Assembly (NCBI RefSeq): GCF_028389875.1
Contig: NC_084678.1
Location: 11,128,899 to 11,192,898, forward strand
DNA: 64,000 nucleotides
Direction: 5' to 3'
From: Rhea pennata
Taxonomy: Eukaryota; Chordata; Aves; Rheiformes; Rheidae
This document shows positions 12,900 to 21,928 of this stretch, in pieces (the stretch's first letter is position 1; every line of letters starts with the position of its first letter). Position numbers and translations under genes: made by a program. The notes beneath the pieces were generated by a model. It was not told where the DNA came from. It saw only the letters and a program-made list of their open reading frames with translations, and ran no database searches.

Positions 12900-15106
12900 A
12901 AGATTTTAGAATAAAATTATGGAAGACTCTTTATAGAAAAAGAACATTATTTTATTACAAATCTGACTATTACAAAATGGACTAGAAAGATTCAAATAAT
13001 GCACAAATTGCTTTACACATTTTAATATTGCTACATTTAGATATCCAACAAAAAACAACACCAAAGGAAAACAAACAAAACAAGAGGCCAACAAATGCTA
13101 AGATTTTTCATAATTTCAGAATATATATTAAAAAAACATTAATGGTTATATATATAAACCTGCACTTGAAACTGCATCATGGGGAAAATACTAGTGACCG
13201 TAATAAGTAATTGACTGTATTATATGCAGGGCAATGACCACTTTAACCCTTAGATACAGGTATTGAAATCTCCACAATAAATAAGCCTCTTGGAAATGTT
13301 TAGGTTTTCTATTTCCAACAGTGCTTTGAAACATACATTTTATATTACTCATCTGATGAGGAAACTATCCTGTTAGGATAACCACTATTTATGGCAGAAC
13401 CCATAGGATTCTAGTGATTCCATTTATGAATGAAGCCTCTCATACAATAAAAGGCCACTAAGATTTTTGTAATAAAGACATGATGAGATGGCTTGTGTGG
13501 GAGCTGGATGCATAAAACACTGTAGGTTTGAATGGAATATGCAGCAGTCACAATATTGTAACTGTTAAATTTTAAGTACTGTGCAGGCATGATGAATAAT
13601 TCTGATTATACAGCTTTGTTCTTACTTCCCACTTCCTTAAGGAAGGGAAAAAACTTAAGGAAAAATATATTTCTATTATTCTAATTTTTAAGCCCCTTAT
13701 TACAGACTGGCAGCCTAATTCCCAGTTTAATTCCTGACACTAGTAGTCTGATAAGGATTAAGCAACTTTCTTTTCTTTTCAACTGACTTCTCAAAGCATT
13801 TCAACTGAGCTAACAGGAGAAGTTCAGTCCAGACTGTTGTTTCCCCAGGTGTGCCAAGGTTGAAACCAGCTCTTTTCAGATAGCCTGTTGGACAGCTTGT
13901 AGCTGCAATAATTTCACTGTGCACTATTAAGAGCTATATATAACCACTCCACAGCTCATTATCAAACTTTTTCCTGCAGAATCCCATGGCTGCACTAAAT
14001 CACTGTATTTGCACAGGTATATGAATGTGCATGGTATTTCTTCTTTCCTTTTGACACTGCTAAGTAAAGCTGAACTAACTAACCACATTCCCCAAAGAAA
14101 CAATATTGGAGCTTTCGTCAACACTATTTCCGTCTCTCAGTGACTGGTCAGGCGATGTCTGTTGCAATTTTCCATTGGTTATCATAGGTTTTGGCTTTTC
14201 CTGTGGGTATATGTTGTCTTCAGTAAAGGCAGCAGTAGAATTGTTATTTGTCTTCTATGACCTATATGAGGGAGAGGGGGGGAAAAAGTATATAGTGACC
14301 TGTTATTTAAAGGAAACTGAACAAACTTCAGAACGCAGTTAGAACCCTTATTCAAATCAATCTGGGTTATTTTTCCAGTGATACTGGCCAACCAAGTAGT
14401 ATCTCACATACTAGTTAAACATCACTTAATTTCTAACTTGACATCTTAATCCTATATCCAAGGCCCAATTTTCCAGTTTAGATTGTATATAAATAAGCTA
14501 ACAAAAAGCTTGTGAACAGAGAAAATCTAACATTCACATTTTTGAAACTGAAGACTCGCATAATAAGCTTGCAACATTCTATTACCATTTGTGCAAAGAT
14601 GGTTCTTTTATTTGCCTTTCAGCCTAAAATCTGAAATAAGTTTTCTAATCTAAGCTCTTTAGTGTACTGGTATACTATTCCTTGACTAGGGCATTTTCTT
14701 TTTAATTTGGACATCCAGAAGACAGTCTAAACACAGATGCTCAAAAATCAAATGCTATTTTTCAAGAGATATATTCTAGAAATAGAGTGGAGAATTGCAT
14801 TATGTTATAGCAAAGTAATGGTTATTTTCCCCAGTAGTATATATTGGTTAATTTTTCCCCACCATTTCTGCTGTGCATCGCAAACTAGAATGCGAATGTC
14901 AGAAATAGGCCATACAATATTTGCCATTTGTATTGCATAAAATAGTTTTTTGTTAAAAGTAATGAAACATGATTTCATTTAATAATCTCACACTGTAAGA
15001 ATAGAGCACAGATAAAAAGTCTGTACTCTCACTCACAGTTCTTTGAAAATTTTGACTGAGGTTTGAAGATAAGTCTCTCATACTCAGGAGACCCTTATGC
15101 ACATAC
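12900..15106 (-). other. Candidate CYP24A1 3'UTR exon territory
   Basis: The last CYP24A1 coding exon ends in a strong donor right after the stop codon, so a separate 3'UTR exon is expected on the minus strand downstream of it. No unambiguous acceptor could be picked. The nearest plausible 3' end I see is an AATAAA on the minus strand (TTTATT at 12,951-12,956) in AT-rich sequence. Another AATAAA lies at about 14.6 kb. This is inference only; transcript data would be needed to place the exon. Confidence 0.3.
12951..12956 (-). terminator. Candidate poly(A) signal for CYP24A1
   Basis: AATAAA on the minus strand, about 2.2 kb downstream of the CYP24A1 stop codon and followed by T-rich sequence. 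The motif is common in AT-rich DNA, so assignment to CYP24A1 is weak. Confidence 0.25.
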
Positions 15107-15218
15107 CTTATCGTCTTTGAAATGCAATGGGAAGCTCTCGGCTGGGAATCAGTATTCCTGAATGGAGTGTTTCTACTGGTTTGCTGTCAGTTGCTACAAT
15201 TTGGTATTTGCGAATGAG
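15107..15218 (-). CDS. CYP24A1: CYP24A1 last coding exon 11 with stop codon
   Basis: Encodes [36 protein letters not shown] and the TAA stop at 15,108-15,110. A single base (15,107) follows the stop before a consensus donor GTATGT, so splicing to a 3'UTR exon is expected, as in the 12-exon human gene as I recall it. Acceptor GTGTTTCAG. Confidence 0.95.
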
Positions 15219-18200
15219 CTGAAACACAAACATTTCAGTTAGCATGTTTTGGCTTCTAGACTATCTGATTAGGATAGGTTTTGAACAATTGTACATTGTG
15301 TAAAGAATGCCATTTGAGAGTATTTACCCAGCAGAGGGCTAAATGAAGTTGTAGTTCTGCTAAGCGACGTCCGATGCACATCCTCTTCCCAATGCCAAAT
15401 GGAACATGAGTAAAAGGATTTACTAAGTTCTTCTGGAGCCAGCGCTCTGGTTTAAATTGAGTCCAGCCGTTAAAGTACTCTTCATTGCAACCCAATGCAT
15501 GGGTATTTATCATTAGTACTGTCTATAAACAAAGCAATAGACACAATTACAAATTGGCTTGGAGCTACCAAGCGAATCAGCGTTTTAGTGGAAAAATTTA
15601 ATGCAACTACAGAGGCAAGGAGTTTCCTCTGAAAAGTCTTGTAATTCTCTAAAGATTCATTCAAACACAGTAAAGGTCATTTTCCTCAAAAAATAGTGTG
15701 GAAAATTTGAGAAAAAAAATCTTGAATTCCCACACTATAATATTTTTGTCTAAATTCAACAGTTGTGCAAGCAGGTACAACACCATGAAACTGCATCAGG
15801 ACACATTCTAGAGAGGTGACTAAATAGGAAGCTACTGATTTGTTTCCGTTTGTGAAATAAAGCTATTAGGAAAGAAAACAGAAAATGTAGAAGAAGAGAG
15901 AGAAAGAGAGAGACAACCATCCTTCTGAAGTCAGAGTATCATCTCCTCTAATTTAATTTTGTCCTACATTTAAACAGTTCTCAATTTATGGGAATTCTTG
16001 ACTCAAATTTCTCATTCAAACCTTATTCAGGAGCTAGTCCTTCAACAAGGTCATTTTGAGATCGAAATATGACAAGCTTCAGTGTTTTAGAGGACAATTA
16101 AACTGCAATGAAATACTTAAACTAACCAAATTGACTTACCCCTTTGGGTAGTACATAATCTCCTAGAACCATTTCTTTGTCAATAGTACGAGTGGTAAAT
16201 GGCACGGATGGTGTTAATCTACAGTGAAAGAAACAAAATGTGTTAAATTGCCAGCATTTTTTTCTTCCTGTATGTGTAATAGTTTACATTAAATAACAGG
16301 GTACCCAAATTATATGTAGTAGACAATTCTTTCTGCATAGTGCAGACTAGATGGTAAAACTGATGATTTACTTTTTGCAAGTTACTTGAAAATTTTACCT
16401 CATGGATTCTTTCAGACATGCTTTTAGGTAAGGCATTTTCTTCAAGTTCTCAGCACTTGGACTCTCATTAGCAGCCAAAACACTCTGTATTTCCTTAAAA
16501 AGTTTCTGCTGAACATGTGGATTGCGTGAAATGTTATACAAAGCCCACAGTAAACTATTGGCAGTCTGAAACAAGTCAAAAAGAAACATAAGATCTCCAC
16601 TTAAGGTGACAGAAACAAGAAGTTCCCAGAAGTTCAAAGCTAGGTTTCTAACATGAGCGCTTTGTGGGTGGCCACTGCCTAACAGGATTTTTTGAGTCTA
16701 AGAGATTATGAGCCATCTCAGTTGTTCTCTGAGAGAAAGCAAGAGGATAAAGAATTTTTCCAGGTAAAGTTTCACTTGCATTCAGGCCACTGAAGCAACT
16801 ACAAGATGAGCTCACTATCACATTTTTGTTCTCTTGCAGGTTATTGAGGAAAGCAGAGAGTTGCAAGGCTGCTAATTAAAAAAAAAATGTTTTTTTCAAC
16901 AGTCAGGTTTACCGTTTCAACTCCCGCAATCTGGAGCTCTGCAATGGCAGCATATAGCTCTTTCTTGGAAAGTTGTCCTCCAGCATAGATGTCACACAGG
17001 AAATCCTCATGAGGGTTTGCAGAATGTTTTTCCAGTCGACTGTCAATTGAATGCTTAGCTGAAGAGGGAAGAACAGGAGGTAATTAATAAACATCTGAAA
17101 ACGAAACTTCTGAAAACTACTAGGAATTCTGCATTCTAATATTAGGAAAGGAAATCAGTAATGTGTTGAGCGACAGATTTAGCAGACCAGAAATACAAGT
17201 GTGTAAAACTTACAGGCTTGGCTTTTCAAAGGGAATCAAGACGTTAAAAAACAGAGAGATAAAATTTTAGTGCTCAGGCTCCCTGAGGGAAGTTTAAGCC
17301 TTGGATTTACTATGGGAAGGTAAATATAAATGCCATCTCTATGTGCATTTTTAAAAATACTGTTGACTACATTTTGCCCACCCTTTCTCATGAATATCCC
17401 AGTAGTTAAGACCAGTTCTTAGTAAGGAACTGTTCATGTCAAGTGAAGGTGCCAACTGTTTGTTCTGGAACAAGACTGATTTAATGTCTTTCTTAACCCC
17501 CATAAACTAAAAAGCAATAGAATAAGTACACATATGGCTAGCGTGATGAAACCCCCGGAAGTATAAGGTACTCAGATACTTAAGAGAAATACGCCGCTCA
17601 GCATTACAATAATAAACGAACCAAAGCCTTGCTTAATCTTTAGCTAGAATTATCACTGTCTAGGAAAAATTGAAAAATATGAACTTCATATTTGGAGTTA
17701 GAGTAAGTTTTGCAATCTTGAAGGCCAATCTGTCTTAATAGAAAATTCTGTCAGAAAGCCAAGTTGTACCTTATGATTAATTGCTTCTGTTTTAAGACTT
17801 ACAACTATATTCCAGGTTACTCAGAAAACATGATTTCTTTTTTAGTAAACAAACTTTTGTTGCGTGTGAAATTCTTGTTTCTCAATAGCGAAACTGCCCT
17901 TCCTTTCCTTACTTTTCACAAGGTGTATACCTTGCCTTTAAAGTGATATATCCTTTCCAGCTCTATACTTCTATAATAACTCAGTTGGACTCAGCTTTGC
18001 TGGCTCATTAATTTCTGGAGCTTCTTTGGATTTGGGGTGTTGCCACACAACCAGTGCTAAGCATTAGTCATAAGAAAACAGTGCTCCCATGCTTGCAATC
18101 AAGAGGTTTATGGTCAGCAGCAGCAAAGGTATCTCAATCAGTGCTCACGGTAGCAAACAGCAGCAGAGTAAGACATAACAATTATAAAGAAAGTTAATTC

Positions 18201-21200
18201 CACCAAGTGGGAGACAGAGCAGAAGAGAAAAGAGAGAAGTTATGTTTAAAAAAATAATAATAACCTGTTTTAAATATATTATCCCATGCTTTAGTATGAG
18301 CTTGCCAGACTTTTGTGTTCAAACCTTTGTGAAGCTCCACTGGGGTCACCATCATCATTCCAAAAGTAGCCATCATCTGTGGTAGAGAAACAGCTTTTGA
18401 AATCTTTCTTAATTTACCTGTCTGTAATTTGTGAACAAAATTAGACTGCAATAGGAAGCAATTTTCACTAGATCAAAAATTCAGGATTCTGATAGTATTT
18501 CTGTCCTAGATAGAAAAGGTAGGATTCATCCTAACTAGGCCTTATTGATCTAAAAACTAGGTATAGTCAGTGGAGAGTAAGAGGTTTCAACAGTAGGTGA
18601 TTCATCCTACTTATTTTAGGCACCTGTTTTAGAATTGTACAAACCATCCTTTGGCAAGGCCTCTCTCTCCACTGAGTACAGATGGAGCTGACTGGCTACT
18701 AGGCCAGGCCAGAAGGCTATCTTTTAGATGGCTAAAATTAGTGAGATAAACATCACCAGAGTCCAAGATGCAGCAAGACAACCAGTAGGTGTGCTTGCAA
18801 GAGTGACTAACCTCCAAATCCAGCATATTTACAGAACTCCAGAAGTCCTACCCAGCATAAGTAGCAGCATTGCACAGCAGGTGTCTATGAGGGAGAAGAA
18901 AATTAACCGACCAACCTGGCAGCTGTATTTCAGGGATCACCCTGATGCCTATACAGCATTTTCACCCCACAGGTTTAGGCTTTTTGTCAGTTGGACAATC
19001 AGATGGTCAGTTACTAGCTTTGCACATTTGAGGGCCTCAGATGTGCAAGGATGCAAACCAGAAGCTTGAGTTTCTTTTTTCTAGGGGACTTACTTAAACC
19101 ACTACCCTTTCAGAAAATGACTACAGCCCCAGGTAAAGACTAAGGCATCTCTTCCGTACCGTTTTTACAGCCTTGATGAAGTTCAAACCTTCTTCTTCTA
19201 CATCATGCTGCAGGAGACCAAATCTTTTCCTATACAGCACCAGACAGATACCTGTTGTTGAGCAATATTCTCTTAAATGATATAGAGGAGAAGGTGCCCA
19301 CCATTTATTTCCATCACACCATTTGGATTATCCCGCTGAAAAACATTCTCTGCGCTATGATACATACCTGAGAGAAATGCAGTTCAAAATATGTTCTGCC
19401 CAGCTGACTTAGACCCACTGCAGCAGGAGTATCTAGCTGTCATGCCCTTTCAGCAGCACTTCTTCACAAATGAGGGAACCACTGATCCCCTCATATGAGC
19501 AGCAGATCATTCTGCCAGGTATGGCTGGTGTATTTGGCAGCTAAGCTATTAAGCAACACTCCTGAAGAGAGCTGAGTCGCAGGGCCTGAAGAGGCCATCT
19601 AGTCCAGTGCTCCCCTCCGCAGCTAGAAATCACTTGCAAGCACTGGCGCAAACTGGACACACCCCAGCAGCTTCCATCTCTTTTCACCTGCTTTCTATTT
19701 TATTATTATTTTTTAAGCTGACACTTCCTCTTCCTCCTTTTCCCAAAGCAGCCACCACCACTGACAAGGGTGAAGAACATTTTCAGGAACTCAAGAGGCC
19801 AGCCCAGAGCAAAAGGCATCTGGCCGAGCTTGTTGCATTAAGCACTACACCTGGCCATGCTTTTTTGCTGAAGCCTTCTGATGTAGCTTTTCCTTCTGCC
19901 AGAAGTCATTCCTAGTTAATGCTTCCTTAGTTTACTCTGAAAGACTTCTAAAGATGGAGGCTGCTTTCTGGATAACTGTCTGGAGAATTGCACTGTGATT
20001 CCCACAAGTTTTAGATGTATAGTTCAGAAATAACTAGCCTACACTGTCATAACTGGTTTCACCCTATCTGAAATGCTATGACAGGTAGAATATGCTTATC
20101 ATTCTCAGAGGAAAAAACAAAAACTTACTTTCAAATGACCATTTGTTGAATTCTGAATATACATCTTGAATTTGTCCCTTGTGATTACAGAGATCATCCA
20201 TTCTATACATGAAGTCCTCCAGGACCTAAGTAGAGGAGAGAAGAAAAAAAGAGATTAAAGAGGAGACCATCTAATAGAAATCCCAGGTAATTTAACATTT
20301 TCATTTATCTTTTAAATACCTGACAATCTCACATAAAACAGGAATACTTAAGTTTCCTGTTTTTTGAACAAGATTCAGTCTCCCTTGTGTTACTGTATCT
20401 GGATTTTGCATGACTCTCATCCTATTACTGTTTGTACTTGGATGAAACAAGTTTCCTCTGTGGGGATGAAGTGCTTCTGTCAGACACCGGGATAACACCA
20501 CAGAGTTTCCCAATAGAGGATTAAGCTGTTTATCACTGATGCTCCTCAAACTCAGTGAGGAACGTAGAGGTTAAAGAGAGAGTCATTCCCGGGGGGAGGA
20601 ATACAAGAACAAAGGGGAAAAGGCACAAAACGCTGAATGCCAGCGAAGGAAGCCAGAGCTCTGCAGGAGCCGATGTCACTGTGGAGTAATCTCGTTGTCT
20701 GTACAGACAGTCTCAGCTACAGGTTTGGTCAGACCCTGGTACTCACTCTGTACCTATTATTCCCTGAGTAGTTTTAGAGTGCTAATTCATACTGTTGTCG
20801 TGGTAGAGCAGCTCAGTAGCTATCCAGGTAAACCAGATCACTTGATCCAGTTTTATTTCCCAGGAGTGTGGGGAGAGAAAGAGCTTCTCGGAGTCGCAGT
20901 ACCTCATTGATGGTGGCATCCAGCTTCACAACTTCCGCTGGTTTCATTAATTTCTTTTGAAAGGCGCTTCTTACCCTCTGCCAGTCCTTTCCTTCCCTGG
21001 GTTGAATTAAAGACGGCAAGGATGAGAAGAGAGCGTAGGTTAAATGGGAAAAAAAAAAACAAACAAACAAGCCCAAACCAGAAAGCGCAGCACGTGCCGC
21101 GGGATGTCACGGCCCGCGGGGAGCGGGCAGAGCGCGGCGGCTCGCCCCGGCCGCCGCAGCATCCCCGGAGCCGCCGGAGCCGCCGGGGCAGCCCCGCACC

Positions 21201-21750
21201 CTCCCCGCCCGGCTGCTGCCGCTCCCCCGCGCCACTTACAGGATCAGCAGCCCGTAGCCCTCATCGCGATAGTCGCGATAGGCTTTCCAAGGCTTGATCT
21301 CCAGGCGCTGGGGGCAGGCGCTCTCCCGCCGGTACAGGGCTTCCAAGAGGCAGGGGGCTGCGATGTGCACGGAGTCGAAAGCCCCCAGCTTCATGCGGAA
21401 AATCTTCCCAAATTTCCTGTGGTAGTCGGCCTGGGGGGGCAGCAGAGGAGAGCGCGCTGAGCGCCGGGCGCCCCCTCCGCATCCCACCCGGCCCGGCCCG
21501 GCCCGGCCCATCCCGGCCCGCTCACCAGCGTCTCGTGCTGCCGCTTGAGCCCCCCCTTCCAGAGGACGTCGGGCAGGCTGCCCATGAGCGGCCAGCGCGG
21601 GGGCCCGGGCAGCGCGGCCAGGGGGTGCCCGCGGCTCCGCGCCGCGCACAGCGAGGAGGCGGCCCGCGGGCGCGGTGCCGCCGCCGCCGGGGGAGCTGCG
21701 CGGCCGCAGGTGAGCGCGCGGGGCCGCAGGAGGATGCTGCAGCCGCCCAT
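15108..21750 (-). CDS. CYP24A1: CYP24A1, mitochondrial 1,25-dihydroxyvitamin D 24-hydroxylase (whole gene, 11 coding exons)
   Basis: This cytochrome P450 inactivates 25-hydroxy- and 1,25-dihydroxyvitamin D by successive side-chain oxidations in the inner mitochondrial membrane, with electrons from ferredoxin. Joining the 11 exons gives 1,509 nt, 502 aa; human is 514 aa as I recall. Visible landmarks: an Arg/Ala-rich presequence without acidic residues (about residues 1-45); the [20 protein letters not shown] segment at the start of the P450 fold; I-helix AGVETT (315-320); K-helix ExxR, E372-R375; meander PERW (426-429); heme loop [10 protein letters not shown] (443-452) with thiolate Cys450. 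All introns are GT-AG and all junctions keep frame. The chosen ATG at 21,750 has G at -3 and G at +4; the in-frame ATG at 21,786 lies almost in the TATA box and is unlikely to be transcribed. No frameshift or missing catalytic residue is seen. Divergent from PFDN4. Confidence 0.97.
15328..15522 (-). CDS. CYP24A1: CYP24A1 coding exon 10 (heme-binding exon)
   Basis: 195 nt, phase 0 at both ends ([11 protein letters not shown] to LHLALCW). Contains PERW and the heme-thiolate signature [13 protein letters not shown] with Cys450, aligning with human Cys462 in my recollection. Acceptor GTTTATAG, donor GTAAAT; intron 10 is 109 bp. Confidence 0.98.
16140..16218 (-). CDS. CYP24A1: CYP24A1 coding exon 9
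   Basis: 79 nt. One base completes Arg375, then [19 protein letters not shown] and DYVLPKG. Acceptor TTCACTGTAG, donor GTAAGT. The translated piece is short and has no usable ATG, so it was found by homology and phase. Confidence 0.95.
16399..16565 (-). CDS. CYP24A1: CYP24A1 coding exon 8
   Basis: 167 nt. Continues the I-helix ([16 protein letters not shown]) and carries the K-helix [10 protein letters not shown] with the ExxR glutamate; the ExxR arginine codon is split with exon 9. Acceptor TTGTTTCAG, donor GTAAAA. Confidence 0.96.
16913..17058 (-). CDS. CYP24A1: CYP24A1 coding exon 7
   Basis: 146 nt. Two bases complete Ala271, then [20 protein letters not shown], the [12 protein letters not shown] segment and the first part of the I-helix oxygen-binding motif AGVET. 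Acceptor CTCTTCAG, donor GTAAAC. Confidence 0.95.
18265..18376 (-). CDS. CYP24A1: CYP24A1 coding exon 6
   Basis: 112 nt. Encodes [18 protein letters not shown], then [19 protein letters not shown] plus one base. Acceptor CTACCACAG; the donor GTTATT is a weaker match to consensus than the others but is the only one that keeps frame with exon 7. Confidence 0.94.
19160..19251 (-). CDS. CYP24A1: CYP24A1 coding exon 5
   Basis: 92 nt. Two bases complete a Ser codon, then [20 protein letters not shown] and NFIKAVKT. Acceptor CAACAACAG, donor GTACGG. Identified by homology and by phase agreement with exons 4 and 6. Confidence 0.94.
19575..19620 (-). mobile_element. Possible degenerate CR1 LINE fragment
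   Basis: In intron 4 of CYP24A1, the stretch containing GAGGCCATCTAGTCCAGTGC resembles the complement of the CR1 3' region (core CATCTAGTCCAA) common in birds. It is short and diverged, and the element boundaries are not visible. Confidence 0.3.
20129..20225 (-). CDS. CYP24A1: CYP24A1 coding exon 4
   Basis: 97 nt, phase 0 start at [13 protein letters not shown], ending NKWSFE plus one base before GTAAGT. The acceptor is CTACTTAG. No ATG occurs near the exon start, so ORF calling alone misses it; it was identified by homology and phase. Confidence 0.95.
20903..20996 (-). CDS. CYP24A1: CYP24A1 coding exon 3
   Basis: 94 nt. Its first base completes the split Leu codon from exon 2, followed by [19 protein letters not shown] (the helix C WQxxR region, whose Trp and Arg contact heme propionate in this family). 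Ends AATGAG before the donor GTACTG. Confidence 0.95.
21240..21430 (-). CDS. CYP24A1: CYP24A1 coding exon 2
   Basis: 191 nt. Begins [16 protein letters not shown] after a C-rich acceptor tract (CCCCCCAG) and ends GYGLLI plus two bases before GTAAGT. It includes the [18 protein letters not shown] block that is strongly conserved in vertebrate CYP24A1. Confidence 0.95.
21526..21750 (-). CDS. CYP24A1: CYP24A1 coding exon 1
   Basis: Encodes residues 1-75: ATG at 21,750-21,748, the Arg-rich mitochondrial targeting presequence, then the proline-rich hinge and [17 protein letters not shown]. It is extremely GC-rich. The donor GTGAG follows directly after CTG (phase 0); intron 1 is only 95 bp. Confidence 0.93.
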
Positions 21751-21790
21751 GGCCGCGGCGAGACGTGCCCATCCGCCCGGGCGCATATAT

Positions 21791-21800
21791 GTATATATAG
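21791..21800 (-). promoter_or_regulatory. TATA box of CYP24A1
   Basis: The minus strand reads CTATATATAC here, embedded in an extremely GC-rich region. A TATA-directed start would fall near 21,770, leaving a 5'UTR of roughly 20 nt before the ATG at 21,750. A TATA box is expected for this strongly inducible gene. The TSS position is inferred. Confidence 0.75.
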
Positions 21801-21833
21801 CACCGGGGAGGCTCGCTGGACTTTAATCGGGGG

Positions 21834-21838
21834 CCAAT
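21834..21838 (-). promoter_or_regulatory. Inverted CCAAT box of CYP24A1
   Basis: CCAAT on the plus strand, i.e. ATTGG in the direction of CYP24A1 transcription, about 40 bp upstream of the TATA box and about -65 from the inferred start. This is the usual spacing for an NF-Y type site. Confidence 0.6.
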
Positions 21839-21852
21839 GGGAGCTCTGGGTG

Positions 21853-21867
21853 GGGTGAGGTGGGGCC
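21853..21867 (+). promoter_or_regulatory. Candidate proximal vitamin D response element (DR3)
   Basis: GGGTGA-GGT-GGGGCC on the plus strand (antisense to CYP24A1). From memory, the rat proximal element is AGGTGA-GTG-AGGGCG, also antisense. The first half-site matches at 5 of 6 positions and the second at 4 of 6. It lies about 85-100 bp upstream of the inferred start. The position fits a VDR/RXR site, but the second half is weak. Confidence 0.4.
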
Positions 21868-21913
21868 GGCCGGCGTGGCCCGGGCAGGCTGCGGGGCAGG
21901 CGGTTCGGCGGAG

Positions 21914-21928
21914 GGTTCAGGCGAGACG
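21914..21928 (+). promoter_or_regulatory. Weak candidate distal vitamin D response element
   Basis: A perfect GGTTCA half-site followed by GGC and a poor second half GAGACG. From memory, the rat distal element is GGTTCA-GCG-GGTGCG. It has the same orientation as the proximal candidate, 61 bp further upstream. Another half-site, GGTTCG, lies at 21,902. Confidence 0.25.

Larger units (their letters stand above)
1..12900. other. Intergenic region, 3' flank of CYP24A1
   Basis: I see no supported gene here. Open frames are short (about 110 codons or less), lack recognisable domains and lack paired splice signals. Most of it is AT-rich unique sequence. Two moderately GC-richer patches (about 3.1-3.4 kb and 11.4-12.3 kb) stand out but contain nothing I recognise. 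In human the next gene on this side is BCAS1, as I recall; no BCAS1-like exon was noticed. Small structures inside are listed separately. Confidence 0.6.

Noticed and set aside
15256-15513. Frame reading from exon 10 of CYP24A1 into intron 10
   Set aside because: The extension past TGG enters intron 10 after a clear GTAAAT donor. The true protein continues in exon 11.
21784-21786. Upstream in-frame ATG for CYP24A1 (would add 12 residues)
   Set aside because: It lies only a few bases from the TATA box, upstream of the expected transcription start.
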